A DNA stretch of 64,000 nt, from the NCBI RefSeq assembly GCF_963678975.1, contig NC_089275.1, positions 639,001-703,000 on the forward strand. Reading direction: 5' to 3'. The notes beneath the pieces are model-generated. The model saw only the letters and a program-made list of their open reading frames with translations. It was not told the origin of the DNA and made no database searches. The translations under genes and the position numbers were made by a program. Origin of the DNA: Dysidea avara. Its lineage: Eukaryota; Porifera; Demospongiae; Dictyoceratida; Dysideidae. Positions 63,989 through 64,000 of this stretch are shown piece by piece (within the stretch, counting starts at the first letter, position 1; every line of letters starts with the position of its first letter).

Positions 63989-64000
63989 TCGCCTTACAGG

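Larger units (their letters stand above)
58964..64000 (-). mobile_element. Ty3/gypsy-type LTR retrotransposon, 5' end outside the window
   Basis: Parts in order on the minus strand: gag with a CCHC knuckle, protease, reverse transcriptase, RNase H, integrase with a GPY-type C-terminal module, purine tract, 3' LTR. No envelope gene is seen. The coding part looks whole, with no breaks that I can see; the 5' LTR and primer site lie off the window. An intact reading frame suggests a young insertion, but LTR-LTR divergence cannot be read here. Confidence 0.92.

Overview
The window looks like a 64-kb piece of an animal nuclear genome: AT-rich, with intron-rich genes using GT-AG introns and dense small transposons, SINEs, LINE tails and satellites. 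The gene set (a three-LIM muscle-type LIM protein, carnitine/acylcarnitine carriers, and an EF-hand/coiled-coil/Rab protein) is metazoan. The style of the repeats makes me think of a demosponge or another early-branching animal, but that is an impression and not a measurement.

Layout. 1-3454: no gene recognised; repeats, including a hAT-like MITE with a perfect 8-bp target duplication. 3455-6054 (+): a five-exon CSRP/Mlp84B-like protein of 334 aa with three LIM domains; its long third intron carries a tandem dimer of a tRNA-derived SINE. About 6960-35590: a head-to-tail segmental duplication. Each copy carries one complete nine-exon SLC25A20-like mitochondrial carrier gene (9285-17371 and 23014-29489, both +, both 302 aa, same exon lengths and intron phases, about 92% identical by hand alignment). 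A 47-bp satellite starts about 86 bp after each stop codon: about 5 units in copy 1 and about 72 in copy 2. 36098-53055 (+): a 13-exon gene of 883 aa of the RASEF/Rab45-CRACR2A-Rab44 type (N-terminal EF-hands, coiled coil, low-complexity His-rich linker, Rab GTPase, CxC prenylation end). Its introns hold 44 perfect copies of a 17-bp repeat, about 67 units of CCTG, a HIRAN-like relic and several transposons. 53056-58963: no host gene recognised; LINE and SINE pieces and other repeats. 58964-64000 (-): the 3' LTR and gag-pol reading frame of a Ty3/gypsy-type retrotransposon that runs off the right edge.

The three kinds of host gene do not form a pathway: one is cytoskeletal/nuclear LIM, one is mitochondrial acylcarnitine import, one is calcium-responsive membrane traffic. 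The notable biology is structural: a recent gene duplication whose two copies have since been decorated by different insertions and a very unequal satellite, and a large set of non-autonomous element families, several defined here by clear terminal repeats and target duplications. All exon models were built by eye from splice consensus, phase and protein similarity; no alignment or database search was run.
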